Source of the DNA: Micropterix aruncella
Taxonomy: Eukaryota > Arthropoda > Insecta > Lepidoptera > Micropterigidae
DNA: 64,000 bases
NCBI GenBank assembly: GCA_944548615.1
Contig: OX155972.1
Span: 24,122,132-24,186,131 of the forward strand
Reading direction: 5' to 3'
The position numbers were made by a program, and so were the translations under genes. Below the pieces are notes generated by a model, which made no database searches, was not told where the DNA came from, and worked only from the letters and a program-made list of their open reading frames with translations. Positions 1 to 11,628 of this stretch are shown here, in pieces (position 1 is the stretch's first letter; each line of letters opens with the position of its first letter).

Positions 1-1020
1 ATGTGCTTATATCATATGTATATAATACTTACTATTATTTTTTCAACGAAGTGGTAGGGATTGCAGACAAATTAATACTTAGGTATTTAAGGTACGTGCA
101 CAAATATCAGTTAGTACGGTGTGTGAATGATGAATTATTTTTATTAAATAGTAAAAACAATAATAATATAGTTATCATAATAATAATAACGATTGTACTC
201 CTTGTTTTTAACTCACTGGCCAATCGCAGAAACTAAATAATCCGATAAGTAATTATCTAACTTGGCTCGATGGCCGTCTCTACGTAACGGACGTAAGACG
301 CCGGTCTGCCGTGCGATGAATTATATTTTTTTTCACTCACATTTTACAATATCAGTCGAATAAAAAATATATGTCTGTAATTCAAGTAAGTGTGGCCATC
401 AGAATATATTTTTTGCATACCGATAACTCTTATGGTTAAAAAGTAAACTTCGTATAAGTAAAAAAAAGATGTAAGCGATTTTTGGATTTTACCAATTATT
501 TCATATATTTTCTATGGATAGGTATTTTTTTTCTTCCAGAAATGAATTTGTTATCATTAAGTTACCCGAAAATGATATCTAACTTGCCCAAGTACTTATA
601 GTCCGAAAGATAAAACGCTCAAAGTGACGCGCGGCGGAATCAAACTTCCACCCCCTCCCCTCGCCACCCGCGGGGTGGCCGCCGATGGCTCCCGGTCTAA
701 ATCCACTCAGGACCACCTAAGGAACAATTGTGCCAAGTATGAGCCTTTAATCACAAAATGCAGGGTACATCGCACTAAATCCCCAGCTATTAGTCGCCGG
801 CGGTCTGTTGCCGCGAACGCCCGTGTTACAAGCGTGAATGTGTTTTCGGGTACAAAAACCAACATAATAATGTGAGTTTATTTTAGTGATTATTAAATAT
901 TTTCAAGCTGTATTATCTCGCGAGTAGTGTCTATCCTTGGAGTGATTTAGAATACTTGTTTGAGAATAGTATTTGTGAGCACAGTGTCTTTATATCGACA
1001 GCAATTTAAAATTAACTTTT
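1..1020. other. AT-rich intergenic DNA, unassigned
   Basis: No coding region, RNA gene or element terminus is recognisable here. Positions 1-600 are AT-rich. A GC-rich island at about 625-830 contains a C-rich run near 640-670 and resembles neither a known gene nor an element found elsewhere in the window. Short open frames in this stretch have no recognisable protein motifs. Confidence 0.5.
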
Positions 1021-1039
1021 AAAAGAGAGGGGTGGTTTT

Positions 1040-1110
1040 CATTGAACCATTTCGCCGAAGTACTCAATGAACCATGTTCAATGAGTACCATATCTGGTTC
1101 ATTGAGTACT
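1040..1110 (+). promoter_or_regulatory. subterminal repeats of the pogo-like element (left end)
   Basis: Within 70 bp the motif TGGTTCATTGAGTAC or its complement occurs about four times (near 1043, 1064, 1075 and 1094). Related copies lie at the other end of the element (about 3625-3870: GGTTCATTGACTCC, GGTTCATTGCATACC, ACATTGAACCA). Clustered subterminal repeats at both ends are typical of transposase binding sites. That role is inferred, not shown. Confidence 0.5.
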
Positions 1111-1180
1111 ACTTTTGTATGGTAGTGGTATTCTTGAATTGTCATATCATATAAAATCAGTAGCTATTATTTATTTCAGA

Positions 1181-3326
1181 ATGGGCCGAAATACAAAAGG
1201 GAGACAATTTCGGAAAAAAGGTGCTCACACTCCAGACGAGATCAAAAAAGGAATTGACCTTCATATTAAAGGACTAACCCTTCGAAAAGCTGCAATACAA
1301 GCAAAACTTCCATATCCGACACTACGTCGATACATTTTAAAATATATGGCAAATCCTTCCGCCCGATTGGAGCCACGTTACGATAATAAAAAAATTTTCA
1401 CCGACGAGCAGGAAAGCAGTCTTAAGGATTATATAATTGACTGCGCTGATAAATTTTATGGATTAACGTCCAAAGACTGCAGGAGAATAGCTTACCAAAT
1501 GGCTACCATTAACAAAATTGAAATTCCGTTAACCTGGAATACGCAACAAATGGCTGGCAAAGATTGGATGAGGGGTTTTAGGGCAAGGCACTATGAACTG
1601 TCTGTCAAGAAACCAGAGGCCTGCAGCTTGGGGAGAGCGACGGCATTCAACAAAGTCAACGTACAAAAATTTTTTGATAACCTGAAAGAGGTATACAGTC
1701 GCCATCCATCTTTTGCTAGTGGAAACAGAGTATACAATTTGGACGAAACTTCTACCACAACAGTGCATCGTCCCCACAAAGTTCTTGCACCTAAAGGCCG
1801 CAGTGTGTGTAAGGTGACAAGCGGTGAACGTGGAGTGTTGGTTACCACTTGCTGAATAGTAAATGCGCTGGGCCAGGCGTTGCCACCTGCTATGGTGTTT
1901 CCTCGAAAAAACTATAAAGCACACATGATTCACGGAGCGCCTTCAGGGACGCTAGGATTGGCCTCTCCTAGCGGTTGGATGAATGCTGAACTATTTGTAG
2001 AAGTAATGAAACATTTCATTCAGGTAAGTGCATTCTATTAGCGATCTTTCCATTTCCTGTACTAAGTTATTAGGTTTTATAGCGTGGATGATAAATGTAT
2101 TATTCTTTCTTATTTTCAGTATTCTTGTGCATCGAAGGAAAACCCTGCGCTACTCATACTGGACAACCACGAGAGCCACCTGTCTATAGAGGCGATTGAT
2201 CTTGCAAAAGCCTCTGGTGTAACAATGCTCACACTTCATCCTCACACCACTGCAAAGATGCAGCCCTTGGATGTTGGCCTAAACGGCCCATTCAAATCAT
2301 ATTACAATGCCGCAGTAGACGCTTGGTTGGTGCGCAACCCGGCAAGGCAATTAACGATCTATAACATTGCCGAATGCGTTGGTATATCATACATGAGGGC
2401 CATGACACCAATAAATATGTATAACCAATGCATTTAAAAAATGTGGTATCTTCCCATTTGATGATCAAATTTTCACTGATGTGGATTTTTTACCCAGTGA
2501 AGTAACCAATAGGCCTGCACCAAATGCAGGCGAAGAAGAAAGAGAAATGGAGGAAAATGGAAACAAAGAACTTGTAACTGAAGGAGTACCACAATCATCG
2601 GCAACTTCTTCTGAGGAGCAAGATATAGTGACTGAGAACATTACTCCTCAGCCCTCCACTTCTGCTGTTAGTGAGGTTTATAGAGCTACGGATAAATTTG
2701 TTTCTCCGAAGATCTTCCTACCAGCTTTGAAGGGAGAACCTCGCAAGAAGTCGAAGAGAAAAGCAGGAAAGAGTATGGTAGCCACGGACACTCCAGAGAA
2801 GAATGCTTTAGCAGATAAAAAAAACAAGAAAAATCTGAAGAGAGTGAAAGCAGTCAAGACGGATTTGTTTAAGAATAAACGAAAGAGATTAAAATCTGAT
2901 TCATCAGATAATGAAGAAGATGAGTTTAAGTGCAGTGGCTCATCTTCGGGTGGAGAAGATTTTATGAGCGGATCTGAAGAGGAAGAAATAATTTTGGACG
3001 ATGAATTTCCTCCATTAGCACGGAACCCACGCCCAAAAGACTTTGTCATTGTAGCTTTCGCATCCAAGAAAACTCAAGTCTATTACTTGGCAGAAGTCCT
3101 GGAAGAGCTGGAAGACGATGACTGCAACTATTTTGTATCATATTTGAAATTAATAAGCAAGGCCACCCATTGTTTTTCGTTTCCACTGGAACCCGATACA
3201 GCTGGAGTCAATCGAAAAGATATAAAATATGTTTTACCGCTTCCCAAAATGACAGCTAGTACGTCGCGTCAACAAGCTATCTACAAGTTTCCCGTCAACA
3301 TGTCGCTGCTAAACTTACGATATTAA
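1181..3326 (+). pseudogene. pogo/Tigger-like transposase, with nonsense codon and frameshift
   Basis: Relic of a DDE transposase of the pogo/Tigger (jerky-like) type. I chose the start at 1181 (MGRNTKGRQF), just after a splice-acceptor-like TTATTTCAG. Residues about 10-60 form a psq-type helix-turn-helix. The catalytic aspartates are visible: residue 188 in YNLDETSTTTV, the Asp of LILDNHESH (codon at 2162), and the Asp of MQPLDVG (codon at 2270), with 35 residues between the last two. A 96-bp phase-0 intron with GTAAGT and TTTTCAG borders spans 2024-2119. Two lesions disable it: a TGA at 1853-1855 inside VTTC-stop-IVNALGQ, and a frameshift near 2415 before FKKCGIFPFDD. The 3' part (to 3326) has an acidic and lysine-rich linker and a C-terminal domain (DFVIVAFASKKTQVYYLAEV) usual in insect members. 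Confidence 0.85.
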
Positions 3327-3890
3327 TTAATGATCAGTGCTTTGATACTCGATTTTTATTTAGGTATAAACATTTTTAGACCAAACTTTAGCTCAGTTGA
3401 TTACCTGGAAGGTTTCATGTTTTTTTAATTTTGGATATAATGGTAAAGACCACTTTTATGTTAAAGAGCTTAACTCGTTATAACTTAATTCGTTACTTAG
3501 AACCATTTAACTACCTAAATCACTGAATTTTTGTAGCATTTTATGACTAATAAACATAAAAAAAATAAAATGCTGTTTTTATTTACTATAATTTGTAAGC
3601 ATAAATGCGATATATCTAGGACCATGATTCACTGGGTACCTCGTGGTTCATTGACTCCCACCACCCCGGTTCATTGCATACCATAGGTTGCACACATTGA
3701 ACCATTTCCCATTTCTTGAGAAAAACCTTCATACCACGATCCTATTAAACATACACCAAATTTAAGTATACATGATGAAAGTTAATACAACTACCTAGAT
3801 CCTTTGCCAAAAATATGTTTATGATCTATCATAGAAGAGATGCTACGGCTTTTCAAATTTTTGGTGGTTCATAGGCTACCACTCAACCCT

Positions 3891-4590
3891 ATATATTAGG
3901 AATTAAATAAAATACTGAAATTATAAGAACCTTCCTTATAAAGTCGCTTATAAAATACATCCTATCACCTTTGCACCAGCACTGATGACATATTTTTATT
4001 TTATTTATTTTTATTTATTTATTTATTTAGGTAAGTAACAGCATGAACTTATAATTAGATACATAATTCTTTAAAAAAACATGTTCTTATGCCGATTATA
4101 ACTTACGCCGTTCGAAATTATTTGAAAAATATTTTACAAACTAAATTATGAAACAAAAAATACATCCGGAAATATTTATTGGTTGAGAGAAAACGGATCT
4201 ATACCGCGCGGAAATAAACAACAGTCCTCCCGATGCATTTGTAGATGGCCAATGTAACTTTGCCGAAAATGTAACTTTGCCGGGAGAACTCATCGTCCAA
4301 GTCCACGCGGCAAGGACACATTCCCATCAACCAAAAAATGTCAAATGACCGCAAAAGTTGTAGAGTTAACCGCAAACATATAAATCATACTTATACAACA
4401 TAAATTTAAAATAAGTAAATGGGAATACATATATAAGTTATATTATATTTACACATACATATTACAAATCAATAATTACTGGCAGTTGTCGCTGCTGTTT
4501 CAAGGGCGGTTCGTACTGCCGATTTGAAGCTAATTTAGTTTCTACTATAAATGTCAAGCCCTGTGAATTTATCATTATAAGTACATGGAA
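3891..4590. other. unassigned AT-rich DNA with (ATTT)n tract
   Basis: A short (TTTA)n run at about 3990-4030 resembles the microsatellite-like tail of a LINE inserted in minus orientation, but no coding remnant follows. Positions 4150-4360 contain a direct repeat of AATGTAACTTTGCCG. Nothing else is recognised. Confidence 0.4.
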
Positions 4591-4599
4591 ATCGGTTAA

Positions 4600-5050
4600 G
4601 CATTGAATTGCGCATATACATACATATACACTACAATAACTGGGAGCCAACACAGCTACACCCAGAACACCAGCTCTAGGCCTATGCATGTCCGCAGCCG
4701 AATATGCCGCTCCAGTGTGTGTAGTGGATCAACACACGCAAAAATGGTTGACACTGCTGTGAACGATGCTGCGAGAATTGTCTCCGGCTGCCTTAAACCT
4801 ACTCCCGTCGAAAAGCTTTATCCGCTCTTCAGCATCGCTCACCCTGAAATAGGTCGTGAAATCCTGGCTGGTTCTGAACGCCTACAGGTGATAGACGACC
4901 CAAGGAACCTACTGCACGGCCAACAACCTCACCACAATCGCCTCAAATCGCGAGTCATTCGTGATCCGCGCACAACCGCTCCAAGGCAGCCAATCCTCGA
5001 ACCGCATCACTCAATGGAGGGCTTCATTGGCGAGGATATAAAGGAGGAGA
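4600..5050 (+). pseudogene. LINE reverse-transcriptase ORF2, 3'-terminal relic (jockey/CR1-like)
   Basis: Spread over several frames are the usual C-terminal signatures of insect non-LTR retrotransposon ORF2: SAAEYAAPV (about 4690), QHTQK / STHAKMVDTAVNDAARIVSGCLKPTPVEKLY (about 4730-4825), then a LLHGQQPHHNRLKSR-like stretch (about 4910-4955). Reading it requires at least one frame change, so it is inactive. The reverse-transcriptase core itself is absent, as in 5'-truncated copies. R670 copy A is inserted just downstream. Assignment to the jockey or CR1 group is by general resemblance only. Confidence 0.7.
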
Positions 5051-5069
5051 TCCCATCTCTCCTATACCA

Positions 5070-5738
5070 ACTAGAGTTGTCGACTACAGCGGGCGAGCCC
5101 GTCACCTCAGGAAGTTTTAACGTCCAGTCGTTCTATATCCCTGGAGTGAGCGCAGAAGACTTAGGACAAAAATAGTCCACCGTCTAGCTCCGCCACAAAC
5201 CCGTAAGAGGCCAACGCCGTAACCGCGAGATAACCAGGAGTGTCACCCAGCTGGCTTACACTCACGCCCTTACTTCCAATTGCGATCAGATTACTTCAGT
5301 CTCTCGATTGGTTGCGAGTTCGAGGTCGCTTGCGCGGTCCTCTCCCTTACGAAGCGGTGAAACGGTGTATACCGAATCTATCGCGGACCACGGCATCCTT
5401 TGCCCGGCTGTTCACCCAGGATCGGGTAGCCGATGGTCGTTTCAAGAGCAGTCACCGTAAGGTCCGCAACCACCACCGCTCTATAGGAAACAGTACTGCT
5501 TACAGACTCCCCTGACTGTTAGTCAGAGTGCGCAATCGATTGGCTTATGCCGCACGGTGCGCAGACCGTCCAGGAGCGCCAGAAGGTTGATTCCCAGGGG
5601 AAACTGACCATAGGGCCAGAGTCCTACCTAGGCTCGCACTTCATGCGTGGAGGCCGTCGGATAGGTGTTGACCCGTAAGTGTGACCAACCCTGAACAGAA
5701 TGGTTCTTCGTGGCCAACTCAGCAAGGGTCCATTAACC
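5070..5738 (+). mobile_element. R670 repeat, copy A (full length, with target duplication)
   Basis: Full-length copy of the unnamed ~670-bp repeat. It starts ACTAGAGTTGTCGACTAC and ends near CAGCAAGGGTCCATTAACC. The 11-bp CTCCTATACCA precedes it (5059-5069) and recurs after it (5746-5756). The match extends to about 18 bp with one mismatch, so this is a target-site duplication. There are no terminal inverted repeats and no protein motif in any frame. The 5' end holds the small inverted repeat CGGGC-GA-GCCCG. Duplication without inverted repeats favours retroposition by a LINE machinery. The family is not one I can name. Confidence 0.8.
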
Positions 5739-5784
5739 CCCATCCCTCCTATACCACCTGGGAGCTGTTACATTAAGGTGAGCT

Positions 5785-5890
5785 GGGAACTGATGGGCCC
5801 TGTTACAATTAGGCCACTAAGACCCATGTGTGTAGGGTCGGCCAAAGTCATGGGTCAACACCCATCCGGCAGCCTCAACGCAAAAGTGCG
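5785..5890 (-). repeat. R670 3'-end fragment, inverted
   Basis: A diverged, inverted copy of the last ~100 bp of R670: a GATGGGCCC-type start, AGACCCATGTGTGTAGGGTCGG, then GGGTCAACACCCATCCG. It lies just past the target duplication of copy A, so the target was itself an older repeat-rich site. Confidence 0.65.
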
Positions 5891-6009
5891 AGCTATTCAG
5901 TATTCAATTTATTCATTCAGAATATACAATAAAAGAATTAATTATCAATTAAAGCTAATTATCGCATATTAGAATTCGACAGTTGCTGGTAATATATTAA
6001 TATATGTAC

Positions 6010-7588
6010 TGTAACATTTTAAACTTTCGCTATATATAGAGAAACCATAGAAACTATAGAAAATGTACAAAAGACGACAAAGTTTCAGAATTTCTTTATT
6101 ATACGAAAGAGACGTTACGTTCTACACAGAAGAAGTCTGTGCAGCTAAATACATAAAATGTAGATAAACGATAATTAAAATCAAATAATAAAAGAATATA
6201 AAAAGCCTTTAAAGGAAAATCAGATATAAAATATAATAAAATAGAACAATTTAAAAACGATGTAAAACAATAATAATTAAAAACGCTAGTCAGCGGAGAG
6301 GGGAGAACTCAGGGTCGGCTCTCTGTTCTTGCTTCAATTATAAAGATAAAACTTACAACTAAAATGATTAAAACATTAAAATACAATAAATCGATGGTTC
6401 AGGTAGGGGAAAGGTTTGAATCTCGCGCGTTGAGCGGCAGTTCCCACGGCGAACACCAGGGGCGCTGACGTCTTCCTCGCTCGGCGCGCGGACGATAAGA
6501 TACTCCGCCACTATCGTACTGGTACGATACGAGACTCGGCAGGAGTAAGTATGGAGAAGCGGCAGGGCCCAAATATCACGCCAGTCGACGGGGCGAGAAG
6601 GCGGACGTAGTACGATGTGGCGGTAGTCAATGTCGGCAATCCGCCGCGCAGATCACAACTGCCGCTGTAGCATTAATCCACCGCAGAATAAGGCCGCTGT
6701 AGAATTAATCCGCCTTAGAATAAGGCCGTTTTCAAAATCCTCCACGGAGATCCCTGCAGCCGTAGAAAGGTTTCATTACAACATGATCGTGCCAAGGACG
6801 AAGACGGATCAATGAAAGGAACAGCGACTATCGCCTCCGTCCAGTCGTTGATTTCCGATACATCGTCAACCGATCCAATTAAAAGTCACTTAATAGTTCT
6901 AACATCGAGCAAACTCACCAGGTAATAGTCCTAAATCACACACAGACTCCCCGGGATCTCGTTCGGAACCAAGTCGGATTCAAAATGACCCAAATTATCT
7001 TTTGGCTGGTAGTCCGCCAAACTTTTGGCGGGCCCGGCAAGGAAACCCCTTTATGCGATACGCGCGAGTTTTTAAAATCAAATTCGACATTTGAATTGCG
7101 TTATATTAAAATATTAAAATCATGTGATAATAAAATAGATTTTTATTTATAGTGAAAACTATGATGAAATACCCATATTGCACTATCCTTAATTTAGAAT
7201 CCGGAATCCAAAATCGTAAAGGAACCAACGACCTTCGAATGCTGTCAATCTACATTCCACAATTCCATCAGAGAATAATTAAAATATTCTGAATGTAAAT
7301 TTATGAGCTAACAAAATAATTAGGAATTATGACCAAAAGACTAATCAAAAACTATAACTAAATAATTAACCACTTTTGGCCGGTATTCCGAACATCGTAC
7401 AGTCTCCTTTGTTTCTGGCAACGATTCTCATCGAATCATCGCAGGCGTCACTACTCGCTTCTGATTGGTCAGCCGCGCGAAAAGTCAGAACTGTCAAAGA
7501 TGAACACGACGCCATCGATCATTGAATGAATGAATATAGTGGAAGGAAATTGTGGAAAACAAATCGGAAAAACGCGAAGTGCGTTACA
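6010..7588 (-). repeat. 3' LTR of the gypsy-type element
   Basis: 1579 bp, TGTAAC...GTTACA, matching the other LTR apart from a handful of substitutions and a small difference near the 6010 end. Visible differences include CTACAC versus CTGCAC near 6122, TTTTTA versus TTATTA near 7070, and GATCATTG versus GATCGTTG near 7520. The short frame at 6630-6815 recurs in both LTRs and looks incidental. Confidence 0.95.
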
Positions 7589-7600
7589 CCTCCCGAACGT
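7589..7600 (-). other. polypurine tract of the gypsy-type element (short)
   Basis: Immediately next to the 3' LTR the minus strand reads TTCGGGAGG then TGTAAC. A short purine run abutting the LTR is the expected plus-strand primer site. It is short (GGGAGG), so the assignment rests mainly on position. Confidence 0.5.
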
Positions 7601-8350
7601 CCTTTAAAAAAAACGAAGGACCCTTCGATTTTTTTCTCCAGCAAGTCGTATCTCCCAAATTAAGGTGAGTGACAACTTTGACATGCCTGTCTAACCTCAA
7701 AACATGAAAGGTGAGAAAACTTCAATATTACTAATAAACTTACGCACGTACAAGCTAATTTTTTGACTAACGTAAAAGTAAACGCGCGTACACATTCCGC
7801 ACATATAAATCTATATTAAGATGCAAGTTTTTTGCCAATAACTAATGTTGTCAAAAAAAAATTCTTGCAATCGACACGGCTAACAGGCTATCCCAAGATT
7901 CAAATAGATGGATCGGGAATGCATTAAGCACTGGTACTTGTCCATAGCTGTAGTACTGGTCTTTGATTTCTTTCGTGCGAGGAAACAACCGTTCATTCTA
8001 TTCATTCATTCATCACTAAATTCATCCACAATCAACCAACTGGAACTCTTATAAGAGCCTCAGACCACGCAAAATACCGTAGCCTATAACGACTAGACCA
8101 CGATCTCTCCTTGGAAGTAATACGCGTTTATTTTTCCGCAGTTTCCAGAAAAAAAATTCAGATGATAATTTGACGACAACTGTCTGTCAGCGAGAGCGCT
8201 GCAGCGAACTACAAGTTGCTGACAATTGAACAGGGTAAGTCTAAAAGAAAATCTGACTGCCTAACTGTAGAATAATAACAAAAAAAATAACCAAAAAAGA
8301 ATGATAAAGATCCAAAAAAAATAACAACAACAACAATTTTTAAAAACTAT
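7601..8350. other. non-coding region between pol and the 3' LTR
   Basis: About 750 bp of the retrotransposon without a credible reading frame in either orientation, so no envelope gene is present. It includes an ATTCATTCATTCAT run near 7990-8015 and an A-rich stretch near 8275-8345. Confidence 0.7.
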
Positions 8351-8358
8351 CAAGGATG

Positions 8359-11300
8359 CTAAGTATCTTGTCTATCTGTCGACAAATCACCGGTATACCC
8401 AGGTACTTTAAAATCTTTTGCGTGATAATCGCCTGGCAATAATTTGCCGTCAAGTGTTTCGAGTTTATAAACTTGATCGCAAAGTTTTTCGGCGATGCGG
8501 AATTTTTCAAAATTTGGAGCCAGCTTAGACGAAAAACCCTTACCCTTATTTGATAGAAATCTAGTCTTCTTCCAAACATAATCACCTTTTTTCAAGGATA
8601 AATGTCGACGTCCCTGATCATACGTTAACTTATTTTTTTTATGCTGCTTTATTAGATTGTCATTGACTTGTTTGAAAATCTTTTCCAGGATGCCAACCCT
8701 ATCAAGACGATCGTCTTCTTCCGGGGATAATAAAACTTCATGAGTTTCGATCGGTGACATTTCTGCGTAAACTTCGCCACTTAGCACGAGTTCACGACCG
8801 AACACGAGGAAATGTGGGCTGTAGCCGGTGGCTTCTGATCGTGCAGAATTTAAAGCGAACTGGAATTCGGAAAGGTGAATATCCCAAGTTTTATGGTTTT
8901 TATGTGCAAAAGCAGTTAGCATGGAATTTAACGTGCGATTAAAGCGCTCGACCGTATTAATTTGAGGCGAATAATACGGAGTGTTGAAAATAGTAGGTAT
9001 ATGGAAATCTGAGAAAAATCTTTTCATTTCCTTGGAGATAAAGGGTTTTCCATTATCTGACAGCACAACTCTTGGGATGCCATGAATGAGAAAAACTCTA
9101 TCACGAATTAAAGGTATCATGGAAGCCGAATTTGCCTCTTTTAGCGGAATCACTACGCAACACTTGCTAAAACAGCAGGTAATTAATAAAATATACCTAT
9201 GCTTGTTTTTAGTCATAGGGAGTGGTCCATGCAAATCCATGGCAACAAATTCGAAGGGACGGCTACAGCGCTTAGGCGTAGTCATAAGTCCTAAAGGTGC
9301 GGAAGTAGAATGTTTAGTTGCTAAGCAGATTTCGCAATTAGAAACATATTTTACAACCGACTGATACAGAGCAGGCCAGTAGTAATTCTGCCGTAGACGG
9401 TGATAAGTTTTAAAAATACCTAAATGACCCGCAGATGGTTGATCATGGTAAAACTTCAACAACCTATCCTGATCTTCTTTCATGACGACCTGTTTCCATA
9501 TAAAATCTGGGTCAGCTTCCGCATCGGCTTTACTATGACGGTACAATTTTCCGTCTATTATAACCATGTTAGGTTGTGACTGAGGATTATTAAGCACACT
9601 ATTAAATCTCTCCTTAAACCAAGTGTCTTTAGTTTCAGAAACTGTGACAGCTGCTGTCAAGGGAGCGCGCGACAAAGCGTCAGGAACGACCTGTTCCGAA
9701 CCTTTCCGATGAAGAATTTTGAAGTGAAATGGTGACAGCCTTACTCCCCAACGGGCCAATCTACCAGAAGGCGACTGAAGTCCCATGAACCATTTTAAAG
9801 CGAGATGATCCGTCACTATCTCAAATTCTTCACCAGTATCCAGGTAGCAACGCCAGTGTTCAACTGCATGAAGTACTGCGAGGGCCTCTCGTTCCGTAGA
9901 ACTAAAATTCCTTTCAGCTGCTGATAAGGTCTTACTTGTAAAAGCAACCGGCTTTTCCTCGTCACCATCACCCTGAGTTAATACACCACCGGTCCCATAT
10001 GACGACGCATCGGTATATACACGAAATGGCTTTGAATAATCAGGACAAGAAAGTACGGGAGCGGACGAAATTGCAACCTTTAAATCGTTGAAGGCCACTT
10101 CAGCCTCAGCCGTCCACACAAATCTAGGAGTTCCAGCTTTGGTCGCCGTCAATTTGGTAAGCGGAGCTGCTCTTGTCGCAAAGTTTTCCACAAATCTTCT
10201 ATACCAAGAGGAAACCCCTAGGAATCGACGAACCTCCTTCTTAGATTTAGGCGTAGGAAACGATGTTATGGCCAAAACTTTCTCCGGATCGACTCTCAGC
10301 CCGAACCTATCAACCACGTGACCTAAATATTTCAGTTCAGATCTAAAAAACTGACACTTATCAAAATTTATGGATAGTTTACCGTATTTTAGTCTGTCTA
10401 AAACACGCATTAACAATGACACATGCTCTTCGAACGAACTACCAGTAACTATAATATCGTCAAGATACACGAAAACTTTCCTCTCAAACGCTGGTCCTAA
10501 CAATTTATCCATCAGACTTTGAAGTATTGACGGCCCGTTGGAACAGCCGAACGCTGTTCGCGAGAAGCAGAACGTATTCCTATAAGGAACTGTAAAGGCA
10601 GTCTTTATTTTGGACGACTCCGACAAGGGAACTTGCCAAAAAGCGGAGCTCAGGTCAATAGATGACAAAAACTTGCAATTTCCCAAGCTATCCAGAATAT
10701 CAGTTATAAATGGTAACCCGTAAGCAAACTTTTTGGTCACACTATTCAACTTTCTAGAGTCCAAACAGAAACGAGAAGTACCATCTTTTTTTGGTATTAC
10801 TAAAATCGGGCTATTCCATGGCGAGATGCATGGCTCAATTACTCCGAGTTCCAGCATTCGATCCACTTCCATGTTTAGCGCGTCCAACTTCGGAGGAGGA
10901 AGTCTATACATGCGCTGTTTAATCGGTAAGGAATCACCAGTATCGATTTCGTGAATCACTAAATCAGTACAACCTAGTCCAATCTTCTCCGTGGAAATAT
11001 CCTTAAACTGACCAATAATATTGTCAGCAATTAAACGTTGCTCATCAGTCAAGTATTCGTAGTCCGAAATGACCGGCTCTACAATCCTACAAGTATGAAC
11101 ATCAGAATTATCCGACGTGTGCATAAATTGCAACTCACTCGGGATTAAATTAAATTTCTTCCAAATATCAAGACCCAAAATAATTGGAATTTCAATACCC
11201 GGAAATACATAAAAAACACAAAATTTTGTTATATTTTTAATCGTAATTGGCAAACGAACGGCACCGATACAAAGTGATTTTTGCCTATTAGCCGACGTTA

Positions 11301-11628
11301 CGGAAAAAGAATCACAATTTTCCATTGGGAAACCTTGTTTTACAATGTCAACATGGATATTCGCACCAACAATATTAAGGGCAGAACCCGAATCCAGAAG
11401 ACCTTGTAAATTTAATTTATTAAATGTTAATTCTAGGTACAATAACTTATTGACGCTACCAGACAAATTACGTGAACAGTTTATTTGGAATGAACTATCA
11501 GCAGAAAGCGGAGTAGAAATGGCAGTCGAAGAACGATTTGCCCTTGAAGCCTTAGAAAAATCTTTTTTCGGGCCTTTCCAGGTACTATTCCAATATAAAC
11601 GCTGATTCTGACGAGTAGCGTCCGACAT
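8359..11628 (-). CDS. pol: gypsy-type Pol polyprotein (protease, RT, RNase H, integrase), intact
   Basis: A 1089-residue polyprotein that copies element RNA into DNA and inserts it. The domains are in Ty3/gypsy order. Aspartic protease: DSGSALNIVG at 79-88, with ILGLD at 150-154. Reverse transcriptase: SSIDLSSAF (Asp325) and YLDD at 388-391. RNase H: YTDASS (Asp540), TEREAL (Glu580), VTDH (Asp607). Integrase zinc site: His728, His735, Cys765, Cys768. Integrase core: Asp798, Asp858 and Glu894, with 35 residues between the last two as in D,D-35-E. A basic, GPY/F-like C-terminal part follows (about 1010-1075). All catalytic residues are present and there are no stops. Its ATG shares one base with the gag stop (TAATG) and lies in the -1 frame, so it is probably made by frameshifting rather than from that ATG. 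Confidence 0.96.
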   Translation of the reverse strand: MSDATRQNQRLYWNSTWKGPKKDFSKASRANRSSTAISTPLSADSSFQINCSRNLSGSVNKLLYLELTFNKLNLQGLLDSGSALNIVGANIHVDIVKQGFPMENCDSFSVTSANRQKSLCIGAVRLPITIKNITKFCVFYVFPGIEIPIILGLDIWKKFNLIPSELQFMHTSDNSDVHTCRIVEPVISDYEYLTDEQRLIADNIIGQFKDISTEKIGLGCTDLVIHEIDTGDSLPIKQRMYRLPPPKLDALNMEVDRMLELGVIEPCISPWNSPILVIPKKDGTSRFCLDSRKLNSVTKKFAYGLPFITDILDSLGNCKFLSSIDLSSAFWQVPLSESSKIKTAFTVPYRNTFCFSRTAFGCSNGPSILQSLMDKLLGPAFERKVFVYLDDIIVTGSSFEEHVSLLMRVLDRLKYGKLSINFDKCQFFRSELKYLGHVVDRFGLRVDPEKVLAITSFPTPKSKKEVRRFLGVSSWYRRFVENFATRAAPLTKLTATKAGTPRFVWTAEAEVAFNDLKVAISSAPVLSCPDYSKPFRVYTDASSYGTGGVLTQGDGDEEKPVAFTSKTLSAAERNFSSTEREALAVLHAVEHWRCYLDTGEEFEIVTDHLALKWFMGLQSPSGRLARWGVRLSPFHFKILHRKGSEQVVPDALSRAPLTAAVTVSETKDTWFKERFNSVLNNPQSQPNMVIIDGKLYRHSKADAEADPDFIWKQVVMKEDQDRLLKFYHDQPSAGHLGIFKTYHRLRQNYYWPALYQSVVKYVSNCEICLATKHSTSAPLGLMTTPKRCSRPFEFVAMDLHGPLPMTKNKHRYILLITCCFSKCCVVIPLKEANSASMIPLIRDRVFLIHGIPRVVLSDNGKPFISKEMKRFFSDFHIPTIFNTPYYSPQINTVERFNRTLNSMLTAFAHKNHKTWDIHLSEFQFALNSARSEATGYSPHFLVFGRELVLSGEVYAEMSPIETHEVLLSPEEDDRLDRVGILEKIFKQVNDNLIKQHKKNKLTYDQGRRHLSLKKGDYVWKKTRFLSNKGKGFSSKLAPNFEKFRIAEKLCDQVYKLETLDGKLLPGDYHAKDFKVPGYTGDLSTDRQDT

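Larger units (their letters stand above)
1028..3890 (+). mobile_element. pogo/Tigger-like DNA transposon (Tc1-mariner superfamily), degenerate
   Basis: A cut-and-paste transposon inferred from its transposase relic and from related terminal sequences. The left end reads GGGGTGGTTTTCATTGAACC (from about 1030). The right end, on the opposite strand, contains GTGGT...TATGAACCACC (about 3862-3890). The termini match only imperfectly, and I cannot fix a TA target duplication, so the ends are approximate. Copies of a TGGTTCATTGAGTAC-like motif lie inside both ends. The single transposase gene runs left to right. The element is probably immobile because the gene has a nonsense codon and a frameshift. 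Confidence 0.7.

Noticed and set aside
624..875. Open frame of 83 codons in a GC-rich patch
   Set aside because: No recognisable motif, no support from codon pattern or neighbours; GC-rich DNA yields chance frames.
5240..5515. ~90-codon frame recurring in several R670 copies (also 21141, 47610, 49555)
   Set aside because: It tracks DNA identity of the repeat, starts and ends at different points in different copies, and has no known domain, so it is not evidence of a protein.
6630..6815. 61-codon frame found in both LTRs of the gypsy element
   Set aside because: It recurs only because the LTRs are copies of each other, and it shows no domain.
7589..8358. An envelope gene downstream of pol
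   Set aside because: No frame of useful length or membrane-protein character exists between pol and the 3' LTR.
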